NCBI RefSeq assembly: GCF_004770265.1
Contig: NZ_RQGQ01000020.1
Coordinates: forward strand, 59,904 to 123,903
Reading direction: 5' to 3'
DNA from: Leptospira congkakensis
Lineage (GTDB): Bacteria > Spirochaetota > Leptospiria > Leptospirales > Leptospiraceae
Length of the DNA: 64,000 nt
Shown: one piece after another, positions 56,992-64,000 of the stretch
How positions within the stretch are numbered: position 1 is the stretch's first letter
Layout of the letters: each line of letters begins with the position of its first letter
The notes under the pieces: generated by a model
Told to the model about the DNA's origin: nothing
Seen by the model: only the letters and a program-made list of their open reading frames with translations
The model's database searches: none
Made by a program: the position numbers and the translations under genes

Positions 56992-58386
56992 TCAACCAAA
57001 TGTTTGTTTGATGAGTTCTTCGAAATGGTTTCCTCTTTCTTCAAAATTCTTATACAAATCAAAACTGGCACCTGCTGGTGAAAAAATCACAGATTGGATT
57101 TTGTTTTGATCTGTGTTACTATTTTCTAATACAGAATCGATATTGTTTTTTAATTCTTTTAGCAGGGAAGGTAGATCAGGGAAATAATGAACTGGAAATC
57201 CACTTATATCAAATTCTGATTTCCAAACATCAACCGCCTTACCATAAACCCAAATCGGACATTCCAATTCTTTCCATCGTTTTAAGAATGGATCAATTGG
57301 TTCTGTTTTGGGAATTCCTCCCAAAATCAAAAACAATCCATCTCCTTTTTTGAATCCAGAAATCCCTGAAAGCATGGAATGTAAATTTGTGGATTTGGAA
57401 TCATTGATGAATTGAATGTTCCGGTATAAATTTTGAAATTCAGAACTGTCCATCTTTCGGAATCGGTGTGGAAGTCCAGTAAAGGATTCAAACCCATTTT
57501 GGATTTCTTTCCAATCCATTCCCATAGTTTCACTAAGGGCAATAGCAAAACATAAATTCATTAAGTTGTGTTTCCCTTTGAGTGGAAACTTGGATGTGTC
57601 ATAAATATGATTGGGAGTGTGAACTAAATTCGGTTCTAAACTCACAAAGTAATTTTGATTTTCACCAATTAATTTTAAATTGGAATGATCCAAAATTTTA
57701 TCTTCCAAAAAATTTAGAAAGTTCGGACTTACAAAGGATATATGATTTGGGTCACTTAAGTTTTGAATTTTCCATTTTGCTTTTGCATAATTTTGCATGG
57801 TTTTATGTCTTTCTAAATGATCAGATGCCAAATTTAAAATAGCAGATGCAGTTAAGCTAAGGTTAGGTGAGTCATCTAATTGATAACTAGAAAGTTCCAA
57901 TACAACTAAATCTAAAGGTTCCAAACAAAAAGAAGTAAAAGGAACTCCAATATTTCCTCCCATTTTTGAATTCGGAAATTTTGATTTTAGAATGTGATAG
58001 GTAAGGGCTGTTGTCGTGGACTTTCCATCGGTTCCCGTGATCCCAATGACAGGGCCTTTGTAAAAAACTCGAGCCAAAGCAATTTCGCTTAGAACCGGAA
58101 GTCCTTTTTTTTTCGCTTCTTCTAAGATAGGATGATCAGGAAGGATACCAGGGCTTTTGATGATACAATCGATTCCCTCTAATGTTTCCTGTGGGTGATT
58201 GTCTGACAAAACAGAAGTATACAATTGGGCATTGGCTCTTTCTGGAAATTTGTCTGCTAAGATACAGTGTTTTCCAATAGAAGATAATAATTTGGCAGAG
58301 GAATCTCCTGAGGAACCCCCTCCTAAAATAAGGAATTTATGGAACTGGCCGAGGTCGATTTGTGTTGGAATGGTTTCAGAAAACAT
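56992..58386 (-). CDS. murD: UDP-N-acetylmuramoylalanine--D-glutamate ligase
   Basis: Adds D-glutamate to the peptidoglycan precursor. It is 464 residues from the ATG at 58386. It has an N-terminal Rossmann domain (FLILGGGSSGDSSAKLL), the ATP-binding motif GITGTDGKSTTTALTYH, LELSSYQLDDSPNL and NDSKSTNLHSMLSGI in the C-terminal domain. An in-frame extension upstream to 58566 is antisense to the STAS gene and is unlikely. No other mur genes are adjacent. Divergent from the STAS gene with a short spacer. Confidence 0.9.
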   Translation of the reverse strand: MFSETIPTQIDLGQFHKFLILGGGSSGDSSAKLLSSIGKHCILADKFPERANAQLYTSVLSDNHPQETLEGIDCIIKSPGILPDHPILEEAKKKGLPVLSEIALARVFYKGPVIGITGTDGKSTTTALTYHILKSKFPNSKMGGNIGVPFTSFCLEPLDLVVLELSSYQLDDSPNLSLTASAILNLASDHLERHKTMQNYAKAKWKIQNLSDPNHISFVSPNFLNFLEDKILDHSNLKLIGENQNYFVSLEPNLVHTPNHIYDTSKFPLKGKHNLMNLCFAIALSETMGMDWKEIQNGFESFTGLPHRFRKMDSSEFQNLYRNIQFINDSKSTNLHSMLSGISGFKKGDGLFLILGGIPKTEPIDPFLKRWKELECPIWVYGKAVDVWKSEFDISGFPVHYFPDLPSLLKELKNNIDSVLENSNTDQNKIQSVIFSPAGASFDLYKNFEERGNHFEELIKQTFG

Positions 58387-58434
58387 TGATTGACACTCCG
58401 CTAAAATACGATGATTTTGTAAAATCATATCAGG

Positions 58435-58779
58435 TTGGGTAAATCGGTGCTGAAACACGAAGTGAAAGACGGAAAACTGGTTGTATATCTGGAAGGTCGA
58501 TTGGACGTTTCTGTGGCAAATGAAGTGGAAGAGGGCCTTATGGAACTCATCGACAATGCTGGTCATAGAAAGGTTCTTCTAAACATGAAGGACGTTGAAT
58601 ATATGTCTTCCTCTGGATTCCGAGCTTGTATTTCCACGCTCCGCAAATTGAATTCCAAAGAGGGTTCCTTAAAAATTTCCAACATCAAACCTGCAGTCAA
58701 ACGTATCTTTGACGTCATTGAACTCACTTCTCTGTTTGATATCTATGATTCCGAAGACGCTGCGCTAAAAGCGTTTTAA
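58435..58779 (+). CDS. STAS-domain anti-sigma-factor antagonist
   Basis: A 114-residue single-domain protein of the SpoIIAA/RsbV type. The phosphorylatable serine is in VEYMSSSGFRACIS, and LLNMKDVEYM is the preceding strand. It probably binds an anti-sigma kinase elsewhere in the genome. The start is uncertain: TTG at 58435 or GTG at 58447. It runs into trpC nine bases downstream. Confidence 0.88.
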   Translation: MGKSVLKHEVKDGKLVVYLEGRLDVSVANEVEEGLMELIDNAGHRKVLLNMKDVEYMSSSGFRACISTLRKLNSKEGSLKISNIKPAVKRIFDVIELTSLFDIYDSEDAALKAF

Positions 58780-58787
58780 GTGGGTTT

Positions 58788-59546
58788 TTGAATCCTGTAT
58801 TACATAAGATTGTAGAGACCAAACACGAGGAGATTCGTGTGGTTAGGGGGAAGAGCCTTCCTCCTCGTATCATTCCTATACGACCTTGGGAATCACACCT
58901 CAAAACAAATTCCATTTCAGTCATTGCTGAGTGCAAAAAAGGAAGCCCTAGTTCCGGAATCCTTAGACCCAATTATTTTCCTGTAGAAATTGCTTCCATT
59001 TATGAATCTGCGGGTGCCGGTGCCATTTCTGTCCTTACCGATTCCCAATATTTTTTTGGATCCTTAAACGATCTCAAATCAGTAGCAGAATCAGTTTCTA
59101 TCCCTGTGATCAGAAAGGATTTTATCATTGATCCGATCCAAATTGACGAAGCCTATTCTTATGGCGCCTCTGCCATTTTACTCATCGTAAGAATACTTTC
59201 TCCTAAAGATCTAACTTCCTTACATAAGTATGCTAAGAGTTTGGGTCTTTCTGTCCTTGTGGAAACACACAATCGAGAAGAGGTAAAAACAGCACTGGAT
59301 GCAGGGGCAACCACCATCGGTATCAATACAAGAGATTTAGATACATTCGAAATTCATAAAAATCTAATAGAGGAAATTGCTCCCGAATTAGATAGCTCCA
59401 TCATCCGCGTGGCTGAATCAGGAATTGAAAGTTATGCTGATTGGCAAAAATACAGAGGTATTGTAGATTCTATGTTAGTTGGCACATATTTTATGAAAAG
59501 TAAAGACATTGCCAGTGATTTTAAGTCTCTTTTGTCAGGAAATTAA
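58788..59546 (+). CDS. trpC: Indole-3-glycerol phosphate synthase
   Basis: Fourth step of tryptophan synthesis, 252 residues, a TIM barrel. The motifs are VIAECKKGSPSSG, VPVIRKDFIIDPIQIDEAY-type (here IPVIRKDFIIDPIQI), GATTIGINTRDLDTF and VAESGIES. A TTG start is used. Next to a STAS gene rather than other trp genes, so the trp pathway is scattered. Confidence 0.94.
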   Translation: MNPVLHKIVETKHEEIRVVRGKSLPPRIIPIRPWESHLKTNSISVIAECKKGSPSSGILRPNYFPVEIASIYESAGAGAISVLTDSQYFFGSLNDLKSVAESVSIPVIRKDFIIDPIQIDEAYSYGASAILLIVRILSPKDLTSLHKYAKSLGLSVLVETHNREEVKTALDAGATTIGINTRDLDTFEIHKNLIEEIAPELDSSIIRVAESGIESYADWQKYRGIVDSMLVGTYFMKSKDIASDFKSLLSGN

Positions 59547-59681
59547 TTTCAATTTTTTTAGTACAATCCAAGTATTTCAGTCGAAAATGGATCCTTTCAT
59601 TTGGGGTATCCCTTAGATAGACTAAGGGATTTGAAAGATAATTTCGCTTTTCTCCAATTGTCCATCCACTATTCTATCCGC

Positions 59682-61364
59682 ATGAACTGGAAGCAATTCC
59701 TAAAGGGTTTCATATTATTCCTCCTCTATATAGGAACTGCCAAGTTGGGAATGGAATATTTTTCGTTCCAACCAGTGAACTTGGCAGTCCTCTGGATCCC
59801 CTCTGGAATTGGACTCATCGGTTGTTTGTTTTTTGGGTATTGGTTTTTGCCCGTGGTTTGGCTTGCTAGTTTTATTTCCAATAAAGACGGCCTGATCAGC
59901 AGTCACCATAATTTAAGTCAGTTCGATTTGTATCTTAGCATTTGTCTTACTGCTGGTGTGGACACATTACAATCCACTTTAGCATATACATTTTGGATTA
60001 AAAAAATTCGTAAAAGTTTAAATTCCGCAAAAGACAATTTTTATTTTGTTACTTATGTTTCTTTTCTTTCCAGTGTCATTTCCATTTTGTGTTTAGGTGG
60101 AGTTCTTTATACTTTCGGATATTTTTATAAACTAAATTTTTCTGAAATCATTCATACGCTGATTGTCATTATTTTTGGTGATACAATTGGTATATTCATC
60201 ACAGTCCCATTTTTTATGGCCTGGAGAAAGTTTCGATTTGAAGACTTTTCCATTAAGTTAATCCTTTGGACCACTGCTTTTATTTTAGTACAGGCAATCA
60301 TTGTTTATCGTTATCCATATCTTTTCTTTTTATCTTTTTTGATTTTGATTTATCTTGGTTATAGATTCCAAATCCGAGGGGTCACCTTGGGTGTGTTTCT
60401 TTTATATCTCTCGAGTATCCTTATGACGAGGATGGGAATTGGCCCATTTGTTTACCCGGGTGTTTTTGATTCGTATATTTATTTAATATCCTTTCTCATT
60501 CCTTTTTCTATTTTGTCTGAGTTTATCACTCTACAATACCAACGTCTGATAGCTTATCGTTTCGAGTTGGAAAAGAAAGTTTTTGATCGAACTAAGTTAC
60601 TCAGAAAACAAGTTTTTGAAAAGAACAAAGCCATTGAAGCCTTACATACTTCGGAGAAATTGTTAAGTGAATCCAATCGCACCAAAGATATATTTTTTTC
60701 GATCATTGCACATGATTTGAGAAATCCATTAGGGGCATTCAAACAATTAACAGAACTACTCTACGAAGACTTTGATTCTCATACGAACTCGGAAAAAAAA
60801 GAAACTATTTTTGAAATTCAAAATTCAGCGTCTATGTTGTATGGACTTTTAGAACAACTTCTGGATTGGGCCAGAACCCAAACGGGAAATATGCCATTCC
60901 GCCCCAAACAAATCAATCTCATCCATCTTATTACAAAAATCACAGACCAAGTGGAATCTTCGGTCAAAAAAAAATCCATTCATATAGTGGTCGATATCCC
61001 TGTAGAGTTGGCTTACGTTTATGCAGATTCTGAAATGATCCAAACCGTCCTTCGCAATATCATTACAAATTCGATTAAATTTACAAATGATAATGGTGAG
61101 ATTAAAATCATTGTGAAACAAGATGAAGATGGGACGCGAGTGGAATGTCATGACAACGGAGTTGGGATGGGTAGCTCTGATTTAGAGAAATTGTTTCGTG
61201 TGGACGCACAAATAACCAGTATTGGATTAGAAGGGGAAAAGGGAACGGGTCTTGGCCTCATCCTTTGTAATGAATTTATAAAATTACATGGTGGTGAAAT
61301 TTGGGCCACAAGCGAAAAAGGAAAAGGAACAACGGTTAGCTTTCGATTGCCCGATCCTAAGTAG
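59682..61364 (+). CDS. MASE1-type membrane sensor histidine kinase
   Basis: A sensor kinase of 560 residues from the ATG at 59682. The N-terminal half is a MASE1 integral membrane sensor domain with about eight helices (GMEYFSFQPVNLAVLWIPSG). A coiled linker is followed by the H box IIAHDLRNPLGAFKQL, and the ATPase domain has N box RNIITNSIKFTND, CHDNGVGM, and GEKGTGLGLILCNEFI. No receiver domain is attached and no response regulator is adjacent. An earlier TTG at 59601 would add 27 non-membrane residues. Confidence 0.85.
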   Translation: MNWKQFLKGFILFLLYIGTAKLGMEYFSFQPVNLAVLWIPSGIGLIGCLFFGYWFLPVVWLASFISNKDGLISSHHNLSQFDLYLSICLTAGVDTLQSTLAYTFWIKKIRKSLNSAKDNFYFVTYVSFLSSVISILCLGGVLYTFGYFYKLNFSEIIHTLIVIIFGDTIGIFITVPFFMAWRKFRFEDFSIKLILWTTAFILVQAIIVYRYPYLFFLSFLILIYLGYRFQIRGVTLGVFLLYLSSILMTRMGIGPFVYPGVFDSYIYLISFLIPFSILSEFITLQYQRLIAYRFELEKKVFDRTKLLRKQVFEKNKAIEALHTSEKLLSESNRTKDIFFSIIAHDLRNPLGAFKQLTELLYEDFDSHTNSEKKETIFEIQNSASMLYGLLEQLLDWARTQTGNMPFRPKQINLIHLITKITDQVESSVKKKSIHIVVDIPVELAYVYADSEMIQTVLRNIITNSIKFTNDNGEIKIIVKQDEDGTRVECHDNGVGMGSSDLEKLFRVDAQITSIGLEGEKGTGLGLILCNEFIKLHGGEIWATSEKGKGTTVSFRLPDPK

Positions 61365-61408
61365 ATGGAATACCTTCCTAATATTGAAATCGAAACGTAG
61401 TGGTGGTT

Positions 61409-63622
61409 TTATTTTTCCTTGGCTAAATAAGGAAGATAAACTACAAATTTTGTATCCCCCGGTTTTGATTTTACTTCAACGATTCCTTTGTGTTTTTCGA
61501 TGACTTGTTTTGATATATAGAGTCCGAGTCCTGTTCCTTGTCCCACTGGTTTCGTTGTAAAAAATGGATCAAAAATTCTGTCGATGATATCTTGAGGAAC
61601 ACCACTTCCTGAATCTTGAATGGAAATATAAGCATAGTTTTCCCCATTTAAGTTAGTTTGTCCGATTTCTATTTTGAGACTTCCTTTTCCATTCATAGAT
61701 TGAATTGCATTTTGTAATAAATTCGCCCAAACTTGGTTTAGTTCATCAGGATAACATAAAATAGGTGGTATTGGAGAGAAATTTGTAATAATTTGAATTC
61801 CTTGTTTGGTATATCCTTCTAAAACAGCGATGATATTTTGAATGGAATCAGAAAGTTGGATCGATCGTTTTTCAGCTTTAGGATCAAAATGTGTGAAATT
61901 CTTTAATGCTTGGGCAATTTTGATTGTTCTGTTTGCCGCAATTTGAATTGTGTTTGTTCCTTGTAAGATCATAACCACTTTTTCTGCTAAGGTGATTAGA
62001 GAATCCGACCTCTTTTCTGAAAAAACAGAAATCCAATCTTTTGGAATTTCCTTGAGCCCTAAGTTTACTAACAATTCGGAAACTTTTTCTATATCATCGA
62101 TTCTAAGGGTTTCTAAATGGCTAAGTAATTCCTGTTTTTGTTGGCGATAGTCTTTCCCAGAAGGTGGTTCCACTTGGATCAGAGACAATTCCACTAAAGA
62201 AATCAGAATTGGATAACAGTCTTTTGGGATTGGTTCGTAATATGGCAACTCTCTAAAGAAATCTGCGATATGCTCACGAATGGAGTCGCTTGTCATAATG
62301 ACAGCACTGAGCGGTGAATTGATTTCGTGCGCAACACTTGCGACCATGACTCCCAAAGAAGATAGTTTTTCGGATTGGATCAATTGGTGTAAGGCATCTT
62401 CAAACTTTAATTCAGCAGAAACAATTTCTCCCGAAATGTGTTTCGACAAAAAGATCGACTGAAAAAAAACAAAAAGAAGTAATCCATAATTTAATATAAA
62501 TGGCTGTGTTTTGTGTAATAGAGACAAAACAATATCATGACTGGCAAATCCAATCATTAAGATAATGGATAATCCAAGATAAACATATCCAGCGCGTTTG
62601 TCTCTTATGTAACTAATGATTAAATATAAGGCAATAGCTAGTATAGGGATAATTATACACAAAACATAGAGGTGAATGAAACTCATTAGGTAAATAGAAC
62701 CAAAAATCGAAATAAATGAAGGGACGATTAATACTCCCGAGGCAATAGATATGATTTTTTTTGAAATATATTCTTTCGTTAAACTATATATATAGTTTAA
62801 TCCCAAAATGACACCAATATATTGTGTGAAAAAATCAATCCTAAACACTACTTCACTGGGAATGGATTCAAACAATACAAATAAAGTTTCCGATCCTGCC
62901 GCTAGAATTTGAAAAGACATCACAAAACAGAAAAGAAAAAAATAAAGAGAACCTATGATTTTCCTTCTTGTGAAGTGCATTCCAAGTTGATAAAAACCTA
63001 AAAAAATAAACCCACCGACGACAATGGCATCCTTTAATATTTCTTTTTCACGAGAGGTTTTCAGAGATTCATAAGTTCCGAAACTTGGAGGAATCCGAAT
63101 TCCGCCTAAGGGATAAAAACGATTTTTTACAAAAACAGTAAGATGGATCGGGTTATTGTTTGCAGGTAGTAGGGGCATCAAGTGAGGTTTGATATCAAAA
63201 CCTTCCATTGTATTCGTTAATGATCCAGTGGAACCAATTTTTATTTTGTTTTGGTACACTTCACAATCTGAAAATAAAATTGTAAAATCAATGGCAAACT
63301 TCTCCGTGTTATGGGGCGGATAGATTGTGAGATGATAACTTCCAATTCCATAACCTATCTTTTCCTTTTCGCTATTTGGGTTATATGAATTCCAATTGGG
63401 AGATTCTGGGATAGAAACTAAAATGGTTTTTTCTGTTTCATGAAGAGTGAATTCTCCTGGTGTAAATTTCCATTCTCCTTCTAAGGAAAAATGTTCCACT
63501 TCTTTAAAGGAATGATTTTGAAGATTTAAAATTCCATTTTCTAATTTAGGAAATTTGTTTCTGTCGCCTGCACAGGATAATAGAAAACAAAAGAATAACA
63601 ATGTTTTGGAAATAAATTTCAT
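61409..63622 (-). CDS. 7TM-DISM lipoprotein sensor histidine kinase
   Basis: A kinase of 737 residues from the ATG at 63622, chosen for AAGGGAG at the right distance. An N-terminal lipoprotein-like signal (LLFFCFLLSCAGD) is followed by an extracellular sandwich (7TMR-DISMED2 type; FSLEGEWKFTPGEFTL, LTVFVKNRFYPLGG), seven membrane helices, and a kinase with H box MVASVAHEINSPLSAVI and ATPase motifs NLLQNAIQSM, DSGSGVP and GQGTGLGLYISKQVI. A long insertion (about 150 residues) separates H box and ATPase. Convergent with the MASE1 kinase. Confidence 0.85.
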   Translation of the reverse strand: MKFISKTLLFFCFLLSCAGDRNKFPKLENGILNLQNHSFKEVEHFSLEGEWKFTPGEFTLHETEKTILVSIPESPNWNSYNPNSEKEKIGYGIGSYHLTIYPPHNTEKFAIDFTILFSDCEVYQNKIKIGSTGSLTNTMEGFDIKPHLMPLLPANNNPIHLTVFVKNRFYPLGGIRIPPSFGTYESLKTSREKEILKDAIVVGGFIFLGFYQLGMHFTRRKIIGSLYFFLFCFVMSFQILAAGSETLFVLFESIPSEVVFRIDFFTQYIGVILGLNYIYSLTKEYISKKIISIASGVLIVPSFISIFGSIYLMSFIHLYVLCIIIPILAIALYLIISYIRDKRAGYVYLGLSIILMIGFASHDIVLSLLHKTQPFILNYGLLLFVFFQSIFLSKHISGEIVSAELKFEDALHQLIQSEKLSSLGVMVASVAHEINSPLSAVIMTSDSIREHIADFFRELPYYEPIPKDCYPILISLVELSLIQVEPPSGKDYRQQKQELLSHLETLRIDDIEKVSELLVNLGLKEIPKDWISVFSEKRSDSLITLAEKVVMILQGTNTIQIAANRTIKIAQALKNFTHFDPKAEKRSIQLSDSIQNIIAVLEGYTKQGIQIITNFSPIPPILCYPDELNQVWANLLQNAIQSMNGKGSLKIEIGQTNLNGENYAYISIQDSGSGVPQDIIDRIFDPFFTTKPVGQGTGLGLYISKQVIEKHKGIVEVKSKPGDTKFVVYLPYLAKEK

Positions 63623-63667
63623 AAAACTCCCTTGCCTGCTTTTCTCTTGAATTTCCTGTAAGTCCAT

Positions 63668-64000
63668 CCAGAGAAACCTATTTAAACTTGGGTCAAGTTT
63701 TATTTTATAATTCTTTAATTAGGAAATAAAATCTTTTTAACAGAACTTTCTTGGTCCTATTGAAAACGATTTCACGTAATATCTGTTATGCTCCCTTGCT
63801 GCCGGTACCTGGGCAGAAACATAGTTCGTTTTTTCGTAAATTAGATTTTCTATTCTTAACTTAATGAGTTGATAAGTCTTCGTTTGCTCTGAAATTCACA
63901 AAGAAATTTTGAAAAAAAAGAAATCATTTCGGGACAATTTTTACAATAGTTGATTGACGTGGAGTGTACATTCCTAATGATGGTGAAACGGTGATTGAGT
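63668..64000. other. Intergenic end region, no gene seen
   Basis: No ORF with coding character. AAACTTG-GGT-CAAGTTT (63684-63700) is a perfect 7-3-7 inverted repeat about 62 bases before the 7TM-DISM kinase start, and could be an operator. CTGCC and GGCAG around 63800 form a weak hairpin. The last 60 bases may hold a promoter for a gene beyond the window (TTGACG at 63954-63959), but no clear -10 box was found. Confidence 0.4.

Noticed and set aside
56992..58566. A longer murD starting at 58566
   Set aside because: The added 60 residues are antisense to the STAS gene and precede the Rossmann start; the ATG at 58386 fits the family length.
1..64000. Insertion sequences, prophage, integrases or toxin-antitoxin pairs
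   Set aside because: No transposase, integrase, phage structural or TA gene was recognised anywhere in the window.

Overview
The window is ordinary chromosomal DNA from a spirochaete, most likely a saprophytic Leptospira of the L. biflexa type. The reasons are AT-rich coding sequence, flagellar hook genes, a mitochondrial-EF-G1-like elongation factor of the kind known from spirochaetes, spirochaete-style lipoboxes, GAF/HD-GYP and 7TM-DISM sensors, and a one-operon haem pathway with a hemC-hemD fusion. This assignment is inference from gene content. I see no insertion sequence, prophage, CRISPR array, toxin-antitoxin pair or rRNA operon.

Region 1 (1-18.7 kb) is mixed housekeeping. It holds a DsbA-like thioredoxin-fold protein, malate dehydrogenase, an alpha/beta hydrolase divergent from a MarR regulator with two operator-like palindromes between them, prmC, tRNA-Arg(CCT), and a tightly packed minus-strand operon (degenerate LysM/M23 protein, amidohydrolase, two cyclic-nucleotide-binding proteins). 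It continues with EF-G, a TrkH-type K+ transporter, a UbiA-family prenyltransferase beside a thioredoxin, a PhaR-like regulator, a HEAT-repeat protein and cysteine synthase.

Region 2 (18.7-30 kb) starts with topoisomerase I, which has no ATG, GTG or TTG start and seems to begin at AUC. It is followed by ferrochelatase and the convergent operon hemA-hemCD-hemB-hemL-hemE-hemN-hemG, whose genes overlap by 1 to about 26 bases. Together they give a complete C5 route from glutamyl-tRNA to protohaem. hemA is unusually short and ferrochelatase ends in a cysteine-rich tail.

Region 3 (30-33.9 kb) holds msrB, a 428-base intergenic stretch full of direct and inverted repeats, a small secreted protein, the RNase P RNA gene, a NERD-domain P-loop protein and a lipoprotein. 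The repeat-rich stretch is the part of the window least explained by known features.

Region 4 (33.9-47.6 kb) is sulfate assimilation: two siroheme enzymes (precorrin-2 oxidase/chelatase and uroporphyrinogen-III methyltransferase) divergent from cysJ-cysI, then cysN-cysD-cysH and the sulfate ABC transporter (sbp, cysT, cysW, cysA). A bile-acid-symporter-family carrier and a TauD-like dioxygenase sit between. The reductase has the paired cysteines of an APS reductase, which explains the lack of an APS kinase. Uroporphyrinogen III from the haem operon feeds the siroheme that CysI needs, and CysK consumes the sulfide.

Region 5 (47.7-64 kb) is fliK-flgD-flgE, an uncharacterised TPR/methyltransferase-like protein with a membrane partner, a GAF/HD-GYP protein, murD, an anti-sigma-factor antagonist, trpC and two convergent histidine kinases (MASE1 and 7TM-DISM).
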